From Salinivirga cyanobacteriivorans (GTDB lineage Bacteria; Bacteroidota; Bacteroidia; Bacteroidales; Salinivirgaceae): DNA of 64,000 nucleotides. A program made the position numbers and the translations under genes. Under the pieces are notes generated by a model. That model was not told the origin of the DNA, searched no databases, and was given only the letters and a program-made list of their open reading frames with translations. Location: positions 2,429,501 through 2,493,500 of the forward strand of contig NZ_CP013118.1 of assembly GCF_001443605.1 (NCBI RefSeq), in the 5' to 3' direction. Every line of letters starts with the position of its first letter. Position 1 is the first letter of the stretch. Below are positions 63,380 to 64,000 of this stretch, piece by piece.

Positions 63380-64000
63380 ATGAAAGAATACCTGGGTATG
63401 ACCCTCAATGAGTTTATCATTCGCCGCCAATCGGATTTTAAATATGCAACCGGAGAACTGTCTCGATTACTTAGCCACATTGGTGTTGCGGCCAAAATTG
63501 TAAATCGTGAGGTAAATAAGGCCGGTCTTGTAGATATTTTAGGAGAGGTTGGCACTGTAAATACACAGGGAGAGGCACAGCAAAAGCTGGATGTATATGC
63601 CGATTCTCAGTTTATACATGCCCTAAGGGCTTCCGGAGAAGTTTGTGGAATGGCCTCCGAAGAAGATGACAATATTGTGACGTTCGATAATGTGTTGGCC
63701 AATGATGGAAAATATATTGTTTGTATTGACCCTCTAGACGGAAGTTCAAATATAGATGTGAATGTGTCTATTGGCACCATTTTTTCAATTTATCGTCGCA
63801 TTTCGGAACGCGGGCATAAAGCTGAAGAGAAGGATTTTTTACAGGAAGGCCTAAAACAGGTGGCCGGCGGTTATGTAATTTATGGATCATCTACCATGTT
63901 AGTTTATACTACAGGCCGCGGTGTTAATGGCTTTACACTGGACCCTTCAATTGGAGAGTTTTGCCTTTCGCATGCCGATATCAGAACACCTGAAAGTGGC
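63380..64000 (+). CDS. fbp: Fructose-1,6-bisphosphatase class I (partial)
   Basis: An ATG at 63380 opens a frame that runs in phase to the right edge, giving the first 207 residues. It contains [24 protein letters not shown] and the catalytic metal motif [24 protein letters not shown], all class I FBPase marks. It removes the 1-phosphate in gluconeogenesis. It is divergent from the aspartate kinase gene. The C-terminal third lies outside the window. Confidence 0.94.
   Translation, partial: MKEYLGMTLNEFIIRRQSDFKYATGELSRLLSHIGVAAKIVNREVNKAGLVDILGEVGTVNTQGEAQQKLDVYADSQFIHALRASGEVCGMASEEDDNIVTFDNVLANDGKYIVCIDPLDGSSNIDVNVSIGTIFSIYRRISERGHKAEEKDFLQEGLKQVAGGYVIYGSSTMLVYTTGRGVNGFTLDPSIGEFCLSHADIRTPESG

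Noticed and set aside
1-64000. CRISPR arrays or prophage
   Set aside because: No regularly spaced short repeats, integrase, terminase or phage structural genes were seen.

Overview
The window is chromosomal DNA from a member of the Bacteroidota. Several things point there together: a type IX secretion sorting domain on a secreted nuclease, many matches to the Bacteroidota -7 promoter element TAnnTTTG, a YceD-L32-PlsX-FabH-bactofilin-AtpZ run, a sigma54 regulator-LptE-TPR-SecG run, and a DUF4175/EnvC/DUF4292/TPR block beside mnmG and ybeY. The DNA is AT-rich and gene-dense. I would guess Bacteroidales or Marinilabiliales, but the sequence alone does not settle the order. Almost everything is core chromosome. 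I see no prophage, CRISPR array, intact transposase or conjugative element.

Layout. 1-4.6 kb is the most accessory part: a gene tail, a solitary DUF262 protein, and a four-gene cluster of unclear role (two barrel-like envelope proteins, a DUF6544 lipoprotein and a HemG-like flavodoxin). 4.7-7.6 kb (minus) is an envelope-stress type operon: ECF sigma factor, anti-sigma factor with HEAT-like repeats, and two exported DUF4097 proteins. 7.9-19.2 kb holds a large soluble PAS/GAF histidine kinase, a GPP34 protein, periplasmic MsrA, an aminopeptidase P, a membrane-anchored AraC regulator, a secreted endonuclease I followed 4 bases later by an AspT/YidE-type transporter, and an ArsR repressor. 19.3-29.8 kb has typA, the sigma54-lptE-TPR-secG operon, a dtd-small Cys protein-MazG-deoC operon, and the fatty acid/phospholipid operon ending in bactofilin and atpZ.

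29.8-33.6 kb is a decayed stretch with few genes: a PepSY protein, palindromic elements, a duplicated tRNA terminator, tRNA-Ala(GGC), a polysaccharide deacetylase, tRNA-Gln(TTG) and a dihydrouridine synthase pseudogene. 33.7-39.1 kb has an acid phosphatase, a polyprenyl synthase, uvrC and adenine deaminase. Two perfect GTTCCACGTGGAAC palindromes (parS-like) lie between ade and mnmG at 39.2 kb, which suggests the window is on the origin side of the chromosome. 39.3-53.3 kb (minus) is a long run: nadA, a MORN-repeat protein, a flippase, dut, then TPR lipoprotein, DUF4292, degenerate EnvC, DUF4175, HATPase, ybeY and mnmG. 53.8-64 kb has rpiB with an Rrf2 regulator, a double NTF2-like protein, an Ig-like lipoprotein, two glycosyltransferases, dihydroorotase, a hydroxyacid dehydrogenase, aspartate kinase and the start of fructose-1,6-bisphosphatase.

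No clearly new multi-gene system is evident. The observations most worth following are the parS pair, the nonsense-interrupted dus gene, the overlapping 43-residue cysteine protein after dtd, the repeated TTAACA/TGTTRA palindromes between nadA and rpiB, and the unexplained 1.85-4.5 kb operon.
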